From CALCHA01 sp035548175 (GTDB lineage: Bacteria > Planctomycetota > Phycisphaerae > WQYP01), in NCBI GenBank assembly GCA_035548175.1, contig DASZTO010000052.1:32968-96967 (forward strand): a DNA stretch of 64,000 bases, in the 5' to 3' direction. Every line of letters starts with the position of its first letter. Positions within the stretch are counted from its first letter, which is position 1. The notes beneath the pieces were generated by a model. It was not told the DNA's origin and ran no database searches. It worked only from the letters and a program-made list of their open reading frames with translations. The position numbers and the translations under genes were made by a program. Shown piece by piece: positions 50,318-57,443 of this stretch.

Positions 50318-50441
50318 AGTGCGCACGCCACCGCTTTATACGGGGGGCGTCCGGTCGGGGACGATGTTGCGCACCGTTCGGGGCGCAGTAGATGCCTTCA
50401 TACAAGGGCACAATCGGGGACTGCGCACCAGATGGTGCGCA
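50306..50441. repeat. TGCGCACC repeat cluster (iteron or operator array)
   Basis: TGCGCACC occurs in direct orientation at 50306, 50368 and 50422. Its complement occurs at 50319 (seven of eight bases) and 50434. Two pairs form palindromes: TGCGCAC-N6-GTGCGCA (50306-50325) and TGCGCACC-AGAT-GGTGCGCA (50422-50441). The cluster fills the 250-bp gap before the genes for replication-type proteins. It could be the element's replication origin or a set of regulator sites. Confidence 0.7.
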
Positions 50442-50571
50442 GACGCGCCAGTAAATATAGGGCGAGCGCGGGCAGGGGCGGGAAACTGATTTTCGGAACC
50501 GAAGGCCGCGCGTTGCGGCCTTTTTTTATTGGCTCGTAACTGTCGATTATCGACCAACTTAGGAGAACCCG

Positions 50572-50811
50572 ATGGAAACTTTCATCGGCGCAGGCGAGGC
50601 TGCGCGCAAGGCGGGGGCGAAGAAGCCCCGGAACGTCTCGGACCTTTTCGCGGAAGGGAAGCTCGACGCAGAAAAATGTCCGATCGTCGCGGGCTGCCGG
50701 ATGATCCCTGAGAGCATGTTGCCGGAAATTCAGCGGCAGCTTCACAAAAAGGGATGGCTGACCTTGGCGGCGGAGGCGGAGATGCGAGGGGAGGCGGCGC
50801 ATGCAAGCTGA
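50572..50811 (+). CDS. Hypothetical protein, 79 residues
   Basis: A small charged protein with a possible helix-turn-helix start (GAGEAARKAGAKKPRNVSDLFAEGKL) and a helical C-terminus. AGGAGA lies before the ATG. It overlaps the excisionase-like gene by eleven bases. It is not recognised. Confidence 0.55.
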   Translation: METFIGAGEAARKAGAKKPRNVSDLFAEGKLDAEKCPIVAGCRMIPESMLPEIQRQLHKKGWLTLAAEAEMRGEAAHAS

Positions 50812-51022
50812 ACCAACAAACTTTGACGCGAGGGGCGCGGCGGATTTTCTCGGCGTTAGCGTCGGGCTGATCCGACAGGACATCGTTACCCGCCGCCATA
50901 GGTTTCCTTTCGTGCGCGTTGGGCGGCGAGTCGTCTACCCCCGCGACCTCCTGACCCGCTGGCGAAACGCGCATACCGAAAATCTCCCCCCCGAAAACGG
51001 CAACTCCCCACAAAAACATTGA
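50801..51022 (+). CDS. Excisionase-like HTH protein
   Basis: The 73 residues contain a MerR-like winged HTH of the excisionase/HTH_17 group: DARGAADFLGVSVGLIRQDIVTRRHRFPFVRVGRRVVYPRDLLTRW. Such proteins bend DNA at attachment sites to direct excision, or act as AlpA-type activators. Its place between the regulator region and the helicase gene fits either role. Confidence 0.7.
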   Translation: MQAEPTNFDARGAADFLGVSVGLIRQDIVTRRHRFPFVRVGRRVVYPRDLLTRWRNAHTENLPPENGNSPQKH

Positions 51023-51103
51023 TCGAGCTATGAGGCTTTCAGAGCGCAACGCGAACCGCCCGCTTTTCGACGGGCTGGGCGGGTCGCTAATTACGAGGAA
51101 TAC

Positions 51104-51511
51104 ATGGATACTATTCGATATACCCCCCCATCGTCAATCCCCCGCGCCGCATTCCTAATGACCCGTCTGCCCGCCGGCGGCTTTCGCGTCGATGTGCGCG
51201 GCTTCGGCGCGGCGACATTCGCCCCCGCCGATCTGACCGACCCCGCCGCCCGGGAAAGTTTCGTCCGCGCGATCGGCGAGCGGTTCCCCGACCTGGCTTT
51301 CGACGGCGCGCCCGACGCCCTCGCCCGCTGTATCCGCGAACTGGCCAGCGGACAGCCGGCGGCGGGCGATGCCGTCGATGCGATCCGCGCTTCCGTCCGC
51401 TGCCTCGCCGAGCAGTTGGCGGCGGAGCCAGAGCCAAAGCGAAAGAAAAACCCATCGAAAGCCGAGCGAATCCGGCGCATGAATCTTCAGTTAAGCGAGG
51501 TGCCGGCATGA
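51104..51511 (+). CDS. Hypothetical protein upstream of the helicase
   Basis: The 135 residues have a beta-rich start and a helical, basic end (AEQLAAEPEPKRKKNPSKAERIRRMN). GAGGAA precedes the ATG. It shares an ATGA overlap with the D5/P4-type helicase gene, so it may be its accessory factor. It is not recognised. Confidence 0.6.
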   Translation: MDTIRYTPPSSIPRAAFLMTRLPAGGFRVDVRGFGAATFAPADLTDPAARESFVRAIGERFPDLAFDGAPDALARCIRELASGQPAAGDAVDAIRASVRCLAEQLAAEPEPKRKKNPSKAERIRRMNLQLSEVPA

Positions 51512-52878
51512 AGCTCACCACCGTCAAATATAAACTTTCGGACATAGGTAATTCCGAGCGATTCGCCGGTCACTGGCAAGGAAAACTCATATACGTCGCC
51601 GGCATGGGCTGGTTTATCTGGGACGAGAAACGCTGGCGGCTGGCGACGAAGGGGGAGTACATCGAATGCGCGAAGAAAACCGTCCGCGCTATGTACGCCG
51701 AAGCCTCCCGTTGCGAGGAGGAGGGTTACCGCGCCGCGCTCGCCGACTGGGCGGCATCATGCGAATCCGAAAAGCGCCTCATGTCGATGCTCCGGCTGGC
51801 GCAGAGCGACCCCCGCCTCGCCGTCAACGCTGACCAGCTCGACGCCGACCAGATGATTCTGAACGTTGAAAACGGAACTATCGACCTGCGAACGCTAAAG
51901 CTTCGTCCGCATGATCCCGCGCAACTATGCACCAAACTTGCGCCCGTCACCTATGACGCGGCGGCGAAGTGCGCTACATGGCTTGCCTTTCTCGACCGCA
52001 TTTTCGCGCAGGACGCCGACCTAATCGGATACGTGCAACGCATCTTCGGCAACGCCATCACCGGCGACGCTACCGCACAGATTCTCCCGATCCTTTGGGG
52101 TGAGGGCGCGAACGGAAAATCTACGCTCGTCGGGGCGATCATGGCGATTCTCGGAGACTATGCGGGAACCGCCGCCGATACGCTTTTAATGGCGGGGAGG
52201 AATGAACATCCGTGCGAAAGAGCAGATTTACAGGGGAAGCGATTCGTTGCGGCGAGTGAAACATCATCGACAGCAAAATTCAATATGGCCATCGTAAAGC
52301 AGCTGACTGGCGAGCCGAGGATTAAGGCTCGAAAGATGCACGGAAATTATTATGAGTTTCTGCGGACCCACAAGCTGTTCTTGCAAACGAACAACAAGCC
52401 CCGCGTTTCCGAAGATTCTGAGGCGGTGTGGCGGAGGCTTCGGCTCATCCCCTTCAACGTCATTATTCCTGAAGCGGAAAGAGACCGTCGCTTGCTCGAA
52501 AAGCTCGTCGCTGAAGGGTCCGGAACTCTGAACTGGTTGCTGATCGGGTGCCGGGAATGGCAAGAGCAGGGATTCGGGATGTCCGACGCCGTGGCGGACG
52601 CGACCCGAGCCTATCGAGCCGAATCGGACCCCATCGCGGGATTCATCGAAGATTGTTGCGTCTTGGGCGCGGACGTAACGGCGAGCAGTGGGGCGCTCCG
52701 CTCTGCCTATGAAACATGGTGTAAAACGCAAGGCGCGCACCCCATCAGCGGCAAAGCGTTCGCTGCCCGACTGACCAAAATGCAATGCGAGCCAGACCGC
52801 AACTTTTCGGGGCGATTCTGGCGCGGCGTCGGCATCGTTTCCAACGCCCATGCCGAGGTATCCGACCATGGCGCATGA
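51508..52878 (+). CDS. D5/P4-type superfamily 3 helicase (phage/plasmid primase family)
   Basis: A 456-residue replication protein. It has a D5_N-like domain with NVENGTIDLRTLKLRPHDP, then IFGNAITGD and the SF3 helicase Walker A GEGANGKST (residues 198-206), Walker B-like KRFVAASE, and the arginine-bearing VWRRLRLIPF. It lacks an obvious N-terminal polymerase/primase domain. In satellites and plasmids this family unwinds the origin. The repeat array at 50306-50441 is the closest candidate target. Confidence 0.9.
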   Translation: MKLTTVKYKLSDIGNSERFAGHWQGKLIYVAGMGWFIWDEKRWRLATKGEYIECAKKTVRAMYAEASRCEEEGYRAALADWAASCESEKRLMSMLRLAQSDPRLAVNADQLDADQMILNVENGTIDLRTLKLRPHDPAQLCTKLAPVTYDAAAKCATWLAFLDRIFAQDADLIGYVQRIFGNAITGDATAQILPILWGEGANGKSTLVGAIMAILGDYAGTAADTLLMAGRNEHPCERADLQGKRFVAASETSSTAKFNMAIVKQLTGEPRIKARKMHGNYYEFLRTHKLFLQTNNKPRVSEDSEAVWRRLRLIPFNVIIPEAERDRRLLEKLVAEGSGTLNWLLIGCREWQEQGFGMSDAVADATRAYRAESDPIAGFIEDCCVLGADVTASSGALRSAYETWCKTQGAHPISGKAFAARLTKMQCEPDRNFSGRFWRGVGIVSNAHAEVSDHGA

Positions 52879-53269
52879 CGCATATGACAGCAGGTTTGAT
52901 AAATCGGCCCCGCGGGAGAATCTGGGGGAATTTACGGAAGTTGCCGTCATATCCGACATGCGCCATGGAAAACCGCGTTCTTACTATCAAAAACAGGGGC
53001 GCGACGCTGGACCCGACATGCGGCTTATCGCCCGCGACACCGCAAATACCCCCCTGTCGCATCCATCCGCGTCGATATGTAAGCCTTCCGTGACGCCGCC
53101 GCTCACCCCTGACCAACGCGATGTCCTGCATCGCCTCGCCACCAGCGGCACCGGCGCATTGCCACCCACGAACAACCCCGCGCAACGCCGCTGGCGTTCA
53201 ATCGTCCAACGCATCCGCGCCCAACGCCGCACCGCATTGAACACCCCGACCGGCGAGGTGACGGCATGA
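52868..53269 (+). CDS. Hypothetical protein, 133 residues
   Basis: It overlaps the helicase stop by eleven bases. The N-terminal half is polar. The C-terminal half is basic (NPAQRRWRSIVQRIRAQRRTALN), with LTPDQRDVLHRLAT before it. It could bind DNA. No family is recognised. It ends in ATGA with the next gene. Confidence 0.55.
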   Translation: MAHDAYDSRFDKSAPRENLGEFTEVAVISDMRHGKPRSYYQKQGRDAGPDMRLIARDTANTPLSHPSASICKPSVTPPLTPDQRDVLHRLATSGTGALPPTNNPAQRRWRSIVQRIRAQRRTALNTPTGEVTA

Positions 53270-53577
53270 GTGACACCGCCGCTCGGAATGCCCCGCAAGG
53301 CGCGGCAATCCCCAATTCTCCCACGACAGGAGGATTGGTGACTGACGCCGCCGCTCAGAATCGTCAGGAAGCCACCGTCCCGCCCGTTTCCCGCGTCGAT
53401 ACGCCCAAGGTGGAGGTGTGGAGCATTGTACTCGTGGCAACGCCTGGAAACGTCCCGGCGACGTGCAGAATCAAAAAGCTCCTCAAGTGCGCCGCCTGGT
53501 ACGGGTTGCGATGCACTGCGGCGATTGAAGTGAAGCCGGACGCCGACACGAACGCTTCGCCGAGCGGGAGGTACTGA
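53266..53577 (+). CDS. Hypothetical protein, 103 residues
   Basis: A small protein with a disordered Ala/Pro-rich first half and a compact second half (VEVWSIVLVATPGNVPATCRIKKLLKCAAWYGLRCTAAIEV). It is coupled to the preceding gene by ATGA. It is not recognised. Confidence 0.5.
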   Translation: MSDTAARNAPQGAAIPNSPTTGGLVTDAAAQNRQEATVPPVSRVDTPKVEVWSIVLVATPGNVPATCRIKKLLKCAAWYGLRCTAAIEVKPDADTNASPSGRY

Positions 53578-53578
53578 C

Positions 53579-53815
53579 GTGAGCACCGCCACCAGCGCGG
53601 ACATTTTGGCGGCGTGTGTATGGAGATTCTGCCCGGTCATGCACCGCGCATGCTCGCGCTCCTTTTCCAAGGACCCGAAAGACTTCCCCCACAGTGGTTT
53701 ACAAAAAAAGGCTGCGGGTCCTTCCAAAGCCATACCCCTTATGCGGGTGATCGCGGGCCAATCGCTCTACACGGACAACTTGTCGTTTATAACTTTCGCT
53801 ACCAGAGAGTTTTAG
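53579..53815 (+). CDS. Hypothetical short protein, 78 residues
   Basis: A GTG start with GGGAGG upstream and directly after the previous stop. Third positions are largely G/C in the first two thirds. A competing frame at 53614-53847 covers the same DNA. The base composition becomes less GC-rich toward its end, so this region may be recently acquired or non-coding. Confidence 0.35.
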   Translation: MSTATSADILAACVWRFCPVMHRACSRSFSKDPKDFPHSGLQKKAAGPSKAIPLMRVIAGQSLYTDNLSFITFATREF

Positions 53816-53825
53816 GAGTGAAGCT

Positions 53826-54320
53826 ATGTCAAAATGTCCAGAGTTAAAGCTAGGGCGCGATGCGGCGAAGGCGCTGGGTCTGACCGCGCGCACGCTGCAA
53901 AGTTACGTTCGGCGCGGCTGTCCGCATACGCCGTCGCCAGCGGGCGCGATGTTCGACCCGGCCGACGTGCGCGCCTGGATGGAGCAGAGCAAGCTGACGG
54001 GCAATCCTGGCAGACCAGCGAGGGAGGAATCGTCCGAACTGGCGGCGGCGCGGCTTCGGAAGGAAAACGCACTGGCGGCGAAATACGAGCTGGCTGTCGC
54101 GGTCGAGCGCGGCGAGCTGGCGCGGATCGACGATGTCAAACAAGATTGGTTGGCGCGAATCACAACTACCAAGCACCGGCTGCTCGGACTGCCGGCGGCG
54201 ATGGCACCGACCCTCGAAGGGCTGAGCGCCGAAGCGATGGCGGCGATGCTCCGGGAGCGAATCACGGAGGCGCTGTCGCCGTTGGATCCCGGCGACGATG
54301 CGTGCGGGGGCGGAAAATGA
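53826..54320 (+). CDS. Terminase small subunit (Nu1-like)
   Basis: The 164 residues open with a winged HTH (AKALGLTARTLQSYVRRGCPHTPSPAGAMFDPADVRAWM). The Nu1-type helical segment follows: ARLRKENALAAKYELAVAVERGELARIDDVKQDWLARITTTKHRLLGLPAAMAPTLEG. Nu1 proteins recognise packaging sites and recruit the large terminase. No large terminase gene was found in the element. This is the situation in satellites that redirect a helper phage's packaging. Confidence 0.82.
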   Translation: MSKCPELKLGRDAAKALGLTARTLQSYVRRGCPHTPSPAGAMFDPADVRAWMEQSKLTGNPGRPAREESSELAAARLRKENALAAKYELAVAVERGELARIDDVKQDWLARITTTKHRLLGLPAAMAPTLEGLSAEAMAAMLRERITEALSPLDPGDDACGGGK

Positions 54321-54586
54321 AGCCCACCGTGAAACTTTCCCTCGAATCCTGCGCCATCGGCATTTTTCTGGATTGTCCCGAACTATCGAAAGAACAAATC
54401 GCCGCGCTGCTGCGTGTGCATCCGTCGTCCGTCGCGCGTTTACCGACGTTCAGCCGGATATTTGCAGCGCACCGGGAATGCAACCGTGGGGCGATTCTGC
54501 GGGGTCGCGCGACTCGCGGCGGTGGCTTCGACGTGGAATACGATGACCCGCACTTCGACCTTGTGGACGAAAAATTGTCGGAATAA
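54317..54586 (+). CDS. Hypothetical HTH-like protein, 89 residues
   Basis: It starts at ATGA with the terminase gene. The segment CPELSKEQIAALLRVHPSSVARLPTFSRIFA looks like a helix-turn-helix. The C-terminus is acidic. It may assist DNA recognition by the small terminase. That is only positional inference. Confidence 0.55.
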   Translation: MKPTVKLSLESCAIGIFLDCPELSKEQIAALLRVHPSSVARLPTFSRIFAAHRECNRGAILRGRATRGGGFDVEYDDPHFDLVDEKLSE

Positions 54587-54620
54587 CGCAATCGGCCGCC
54601 CTATGTACAGAGGAGCACGT

Positions 54621-54806
54621 ATGACCGTGAAACCCGAGATTGTCCAGAAGCTCAAAGACAACCCTGCCGCGCTGTTTGCGGAGGCGGAATTGAGCGCCCG
54701 CCGCGAGGACTGGCCGAACATGGCGGCGGCGTTGCACGCGCTTTCACGGCAGGGAATAAAAGTGACGTTCACGGTCCCCGCTCGCCCCGTGGTGGTGAAG
54801 GTTTGA
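54621..54806 (+). CDS. Hypothetical protein, 61 residues
   Basis: A small protein (EIVQKLKDNPAALFAEAELSARREDWPNMAAALHALSRQGIKV) with GAGGAG before the ATG. It looks helical and charged. It is not recognised. Confidence 0.5.
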   Translation: MTVKPEIVQKLKDNPAALFAEAELSARREDWPNMAAALHALSRQGIKVTFTVPARPVVVKV

Positions 54807-54828
54807 AACGCTCGAAAGGAATCCGCCG

Positions 54829-55263
54829 ATGACCCCTGACAAACTCCCCAGCGCCCTGCATGGTTTTCTTCGCAACTGCGGTTTGTGTGTTTCTCGCGGC
54901 GACAATGGCGCGATGAATCTGGCCGCGCCGGATATGGACCCGGACGTTGTGAACTCCACGCTGGACCGCACCGTGCGGGACCTCTTGCAGCAGCACAAAG
55001 CGGACATCCTCGCCCTCGCCGATGCCGAGCCGCAAATTGACGGCACCGATGGTAACAACGGCGACGATACCCTTGCGGCGCTGGCCCGGTCGGAAGACAG
55101 CCCCGGCTGGCGGGACGCCATGCGGTCGGTTGTGCAGCGCATTGCCCTGAAGAAATGGACTTCCCACGTCGGCAGGGCGCACGTGGCGGGGATTCTCCCG
55201 ACCGACAAATCAGTTTTCGTGGATGCCGAAACCGCGAGGCTGTATCGCGTTTGCGGGCTTTGA
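54829..55263 (+). CDS. Hypothetical protein, 144 residues
   Basis: AAAGGA lies nine bases before the ATG. The product is mixed, with LPSALHGFLRNCGLCVSRGDNGAMNLAAP at the start and TVRDLLQQHKADILALADAEP in the middle. This may be a TubC-like or small primase-linked helix bundle, but the match is weak. It is not assigned. Confidence 0.5.
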   Translation: MTPDKLPSALHGFLRNCGLCVSRGDNGAMNLAAPDMDPDVVNSTLDRTVRDLLQQHKADILALADAEPQIDGTDGNNGDDTLAALARSEDSPGWRDAMRSVVQRIALKKWTSHVGRAHVAGILPTDKSVFVDAETARLYRVCGL

Positions 55264-55288
55264 TTTTTCTCTTAAAGGGTGGTGACTT

Positions 55289-56221
55289 ATGGAAATTCTC
55301 AAGGAACTTGAAGCGGCGAGGAAGGCGAAGCGCCGGGCCGACTTTGCCGCATACGCCGCACTCCTGGCGAGCCTCGATGCGTCGGGCGCTTTACCGACCG
55401 CGGAAGCAAAAGGCGAATTTGCGGAGCTGGTGGAGCGGCTGGGATTGACGCCGGCGGACATCGAATCGCACGCAAAATCCCTGGACCGGCACCGGCGGGG
55501 CCGCGAGGCAGAGGCGCGGGCGTCAGCGATGGAGGTGGAAGCCAAGAACCTTCGTCCGCACGTCGAATCGTGGCAGGAGAAGAAGCGGGCGGCGGTGGAG
55601 CAATTGGACAGTGAGGGCTCGCCGCTGTTGAATCGACTGGCGGAGATTGAAAACGCCCTGGCGAATAGCGCGTGGGCGCGGGCGTCGGCGGCGGAGGAGG
55701 AGCGGACCTATCCCGAGCTGTACGGCGTGCCGGAACCTTCCACGGAGCCGGTAAAGCCCAGCACGACCCTCGACCTCGCCAGCATCGCGCGGGCGCAGTC
55801 GTTTGGCGGCAATCTTCGCGCAACGCCGCACGATTCCAACGCGGTTCGGAACTTCGGCCGCGATGATGTCAAGTTGCTATTGACCGCTCATGCGGAGGGC
55901 GTCGTGTCCCTCTCCGAAACCCACCGATCGGCGCTGGAGGAAATGCGGGACCAACCCACGGCAGCGCCAACGAAATCGGAGCCGGCGGCGGCTGAACGTC
56001 CTGAGGATGCGGCACGCGAGGCGGCGCTGGTGGACGCGGCGGAGCGGGAAAGCGCGATGAAGTTTGCTCAGCACCTTTCGGCGTTTCCCGATTCGCCCGA
56101 GGCACTGGCAGCGTTGACGCCCCGTGCGCGGGAACTGCTGCGGAAGGGGCTGGATAAGGGATGGGTAAAACTTTCGCCCGAACACAAAAAACGCCTGAAA
56201 GCTGAGCCGGTTCTCGCATGA
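55289..56221 (+). CDS. Coiled-coil protein, 310 residues
   Basis: A highly helical, Ala/Glu/Arg-rich protein with long coiled-coil-prone stretches (about residues 1-30, 65-120 and 215-260). There is no signal peptide or known domain. In phage-type DNA such proteins can be scaffolds. Here the neighbours (terS before, tape-measure-like after) make a morphogenesis role possible but unproven. Confidence 0.6.
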   Translation: MEILKELEAARKAKRRADFAAYAALLASLDASGALPTAEAKGEFAELVERLGLTPADIESHAKSLDRHRRGREAEARASAMEVEAKNLRPHVESWQEKKRAAVEQLDSEGSPLLNRLAEIENALANSAWARASAAEEERTYPELYGVPEPSTEPVKPSTTLDLASIARAQSFGGNLRATPHDSNAVRNFGRDDVKLLLTAHAEGVVSLSETHRSALEEMRDQPTAAPTKSEPAAAERPEDAAREAALVDAAERESAMKFAQHLSAFPDSPEALAALTPRARELLRKGLDKGWVKLSPEHKKRLKAEPVLA

Positions 56222-56805
56222 TCGACGTCGGCGAAATGTTCGTTCACGAGGCGGGCCACGCGGTAGCAACGTTGCAGCTTGGCGGCGAGGTTGTTTATGC
56301 GTGGGCGGGAGCGGCGGGGGGCACTACGCTTGCCTCCCGTCCCCCCTCGCCTTTCGCTCACTTGGTTGTCCTGGCTGCGGGGGAAGCGGCTGGGCGAGTA
56401 AAGGCCCCCTATCGCATCCCCGGCAATCCTCCTCCGCCGCCGCCACCGACGTACAAGGCGAACGCATCATCGGACCCCACGCGCAGCGCCCTGGCGGAGT
56501 TGCACGCGCGAATCGAGGAGGTCAGCGACATCCCCGTGATGTCCGACCGGGAGCGGCTTGCCGAAGCGTTGGTGGCGTTGGTGGCGGAAGGCAGGATTAA
56601 GCGGCGTCCGGATATGGAATGGCGCTGGTGGATGCGGGCGCGGCGGGCGGCGCAGCGGATTCTCGCACACCACCACCGCACGCTCGCCAGCTTCGCCAGT
56701 GAACTTGCCCGCAAGGGCGGATTGTCCGGCGCAGAGGTGCAAGAACTTTGGTTGCGGCGATGGCCAGTAGAATCGCGCTTTGCCGACACGGGAGCCCTTC
56801 GATGA
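56218..56805 (+). CDS. HEAGH-motif putative metalloprotease
   Basis: The 195 residues begin with MIDVGEMFVHEAGHAVATLQLGGEVVYAW. HExxH is followed by AV, as in the FtsH/M41 peptidase domain, but without any AAA ATPase domain. Later parts are helical and basic (MRARRAAQRILAHHHRTLASFASELARK). A third metal ligand could not be placed. It starts at ATGA with the coiled-coil gene and ends in ATGA with the next one. Confidence 0.6.
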   Translation: MIDVGEMFVHEAGHAVATLQLGGEVVYAWAGAAGGTTLASRPPSPFAHLVVLAAGEAAGRVKAPYRIPGNPPPPPPPTYKANASSDPTRSALAELHARIEEVSDIPVMSDRERLAEALVALVAEGRIKRRPDMEWRWWMRARRAAQRILAHHHRTLASFASELARKGGLSGAEVQELWLRRWPVESRFADTGALR

Positions 56806-57077
56806 CCTTCGACTGGTTTGAATTTTTGCAGAGCATGGCGGAGGGGACGGAGACGAACCACGCCATCGCGGAGCGTTTTGAGACCATGGCCGCTGGTATC
56901 CGGGAATTTCCCTTTGAAGCGGGCGTGATGGTGTCCGAAGCGATGGCGCATGAACCCAACGGTGCGGCGATTCTTCAGCGGCACATTCGGGCGCATGAGC
57001 GACTCTTGCAAAGTTTGAAAGACTTGCGGGCGGCGATTGTTTCGCATCCCGCCTCGCGCATTCGAGCCGAATCCTGA
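56802..57077 (+). CDS. Hypothetical helical protein, 91 residues
   Basis: It is coupled by ATGA to the HEAGH gene. The sequence is helical (FLQSMAEGTETNHAIAERFETMAAGI; ILQRHIRAHERLLQSLKDLRAAI). There is no recognised domain. Confidence 0.5.
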   Translation: MTFDWFEFLQSMAEGTETNHAIAERFETMAAGIREFPFEAGVMVSEAMAHEPNGAAILQRHIRAHERLLQSLKDLRAAIVSHPASRIRAES

Positions 57078-57164
57078 GCGCGAACACCACCCGCGCTCCC
57101 GCTGGCGGCGGCTTCATCCTCCCGCCGGCGGTTTTTTGAAATATCCCGATTTCAAGAGCCATTT

Positions 57165-57443
57165 ATGCAACTCGATGTCTTCCGCGAAATGATGCAAGGG
57201 CTGGACGATATGGCCGCCCAAGAGCGGCGGGCGAAGGCGGCGATTGAAGAAATGCTCAGCCTCCTGGACCGGATGACGCCGGCGCATGTTGAGGAATGGC
57301 GCGAGGCGGGACGATGCGGGATGAATGCAGCGGCTGCAATCACGCGGCTCCTGGCGGCGCGGGGCGGGGCCGACGTGGTACTTGTAAAGCTGCGCCGCGC
57401 GATGGCGCGGATGCAATTCGATTCGGAGAGACGCGATGCCTGA
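57165..57443 (+). CDS. Hypothetical helical protein, 92 residues
   Basis: A helical protein (FREMMQGLDDMAAQERRAKAAIEEMLSLLDRM) that overlaps the tape-measure-like gene by eight bases. It is not recognised. The position before a tape-measure gene is where tail assembly chaperones occur in phages, but no slippery sequence was found. Confidence 0.5.
   Translation: MQLDVFREMMQGLDDMAAQERRAKAAIEEMLSLLDRMTPAHVEEWREAGRCGMNAAAAITRLLAARGGADVVLVKLRRAMARMQFDSERRDA

Noticed and set aside
50398..50883. Minus-strand frame across the TGCGCACC repeat region
   Set aside because: It spans the repeats and two rightward genes with ribosome sites, and its composition is that of an antisense shadow.
53614..53847. 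Alternative frame overlapping the 78-residue hypothetical gene
   Set aside because: It runs into the start of the terminase gene, lacks a ribosome site and has less biased third positions. The GTG frame at 53579 is better supported, although neither is strong.
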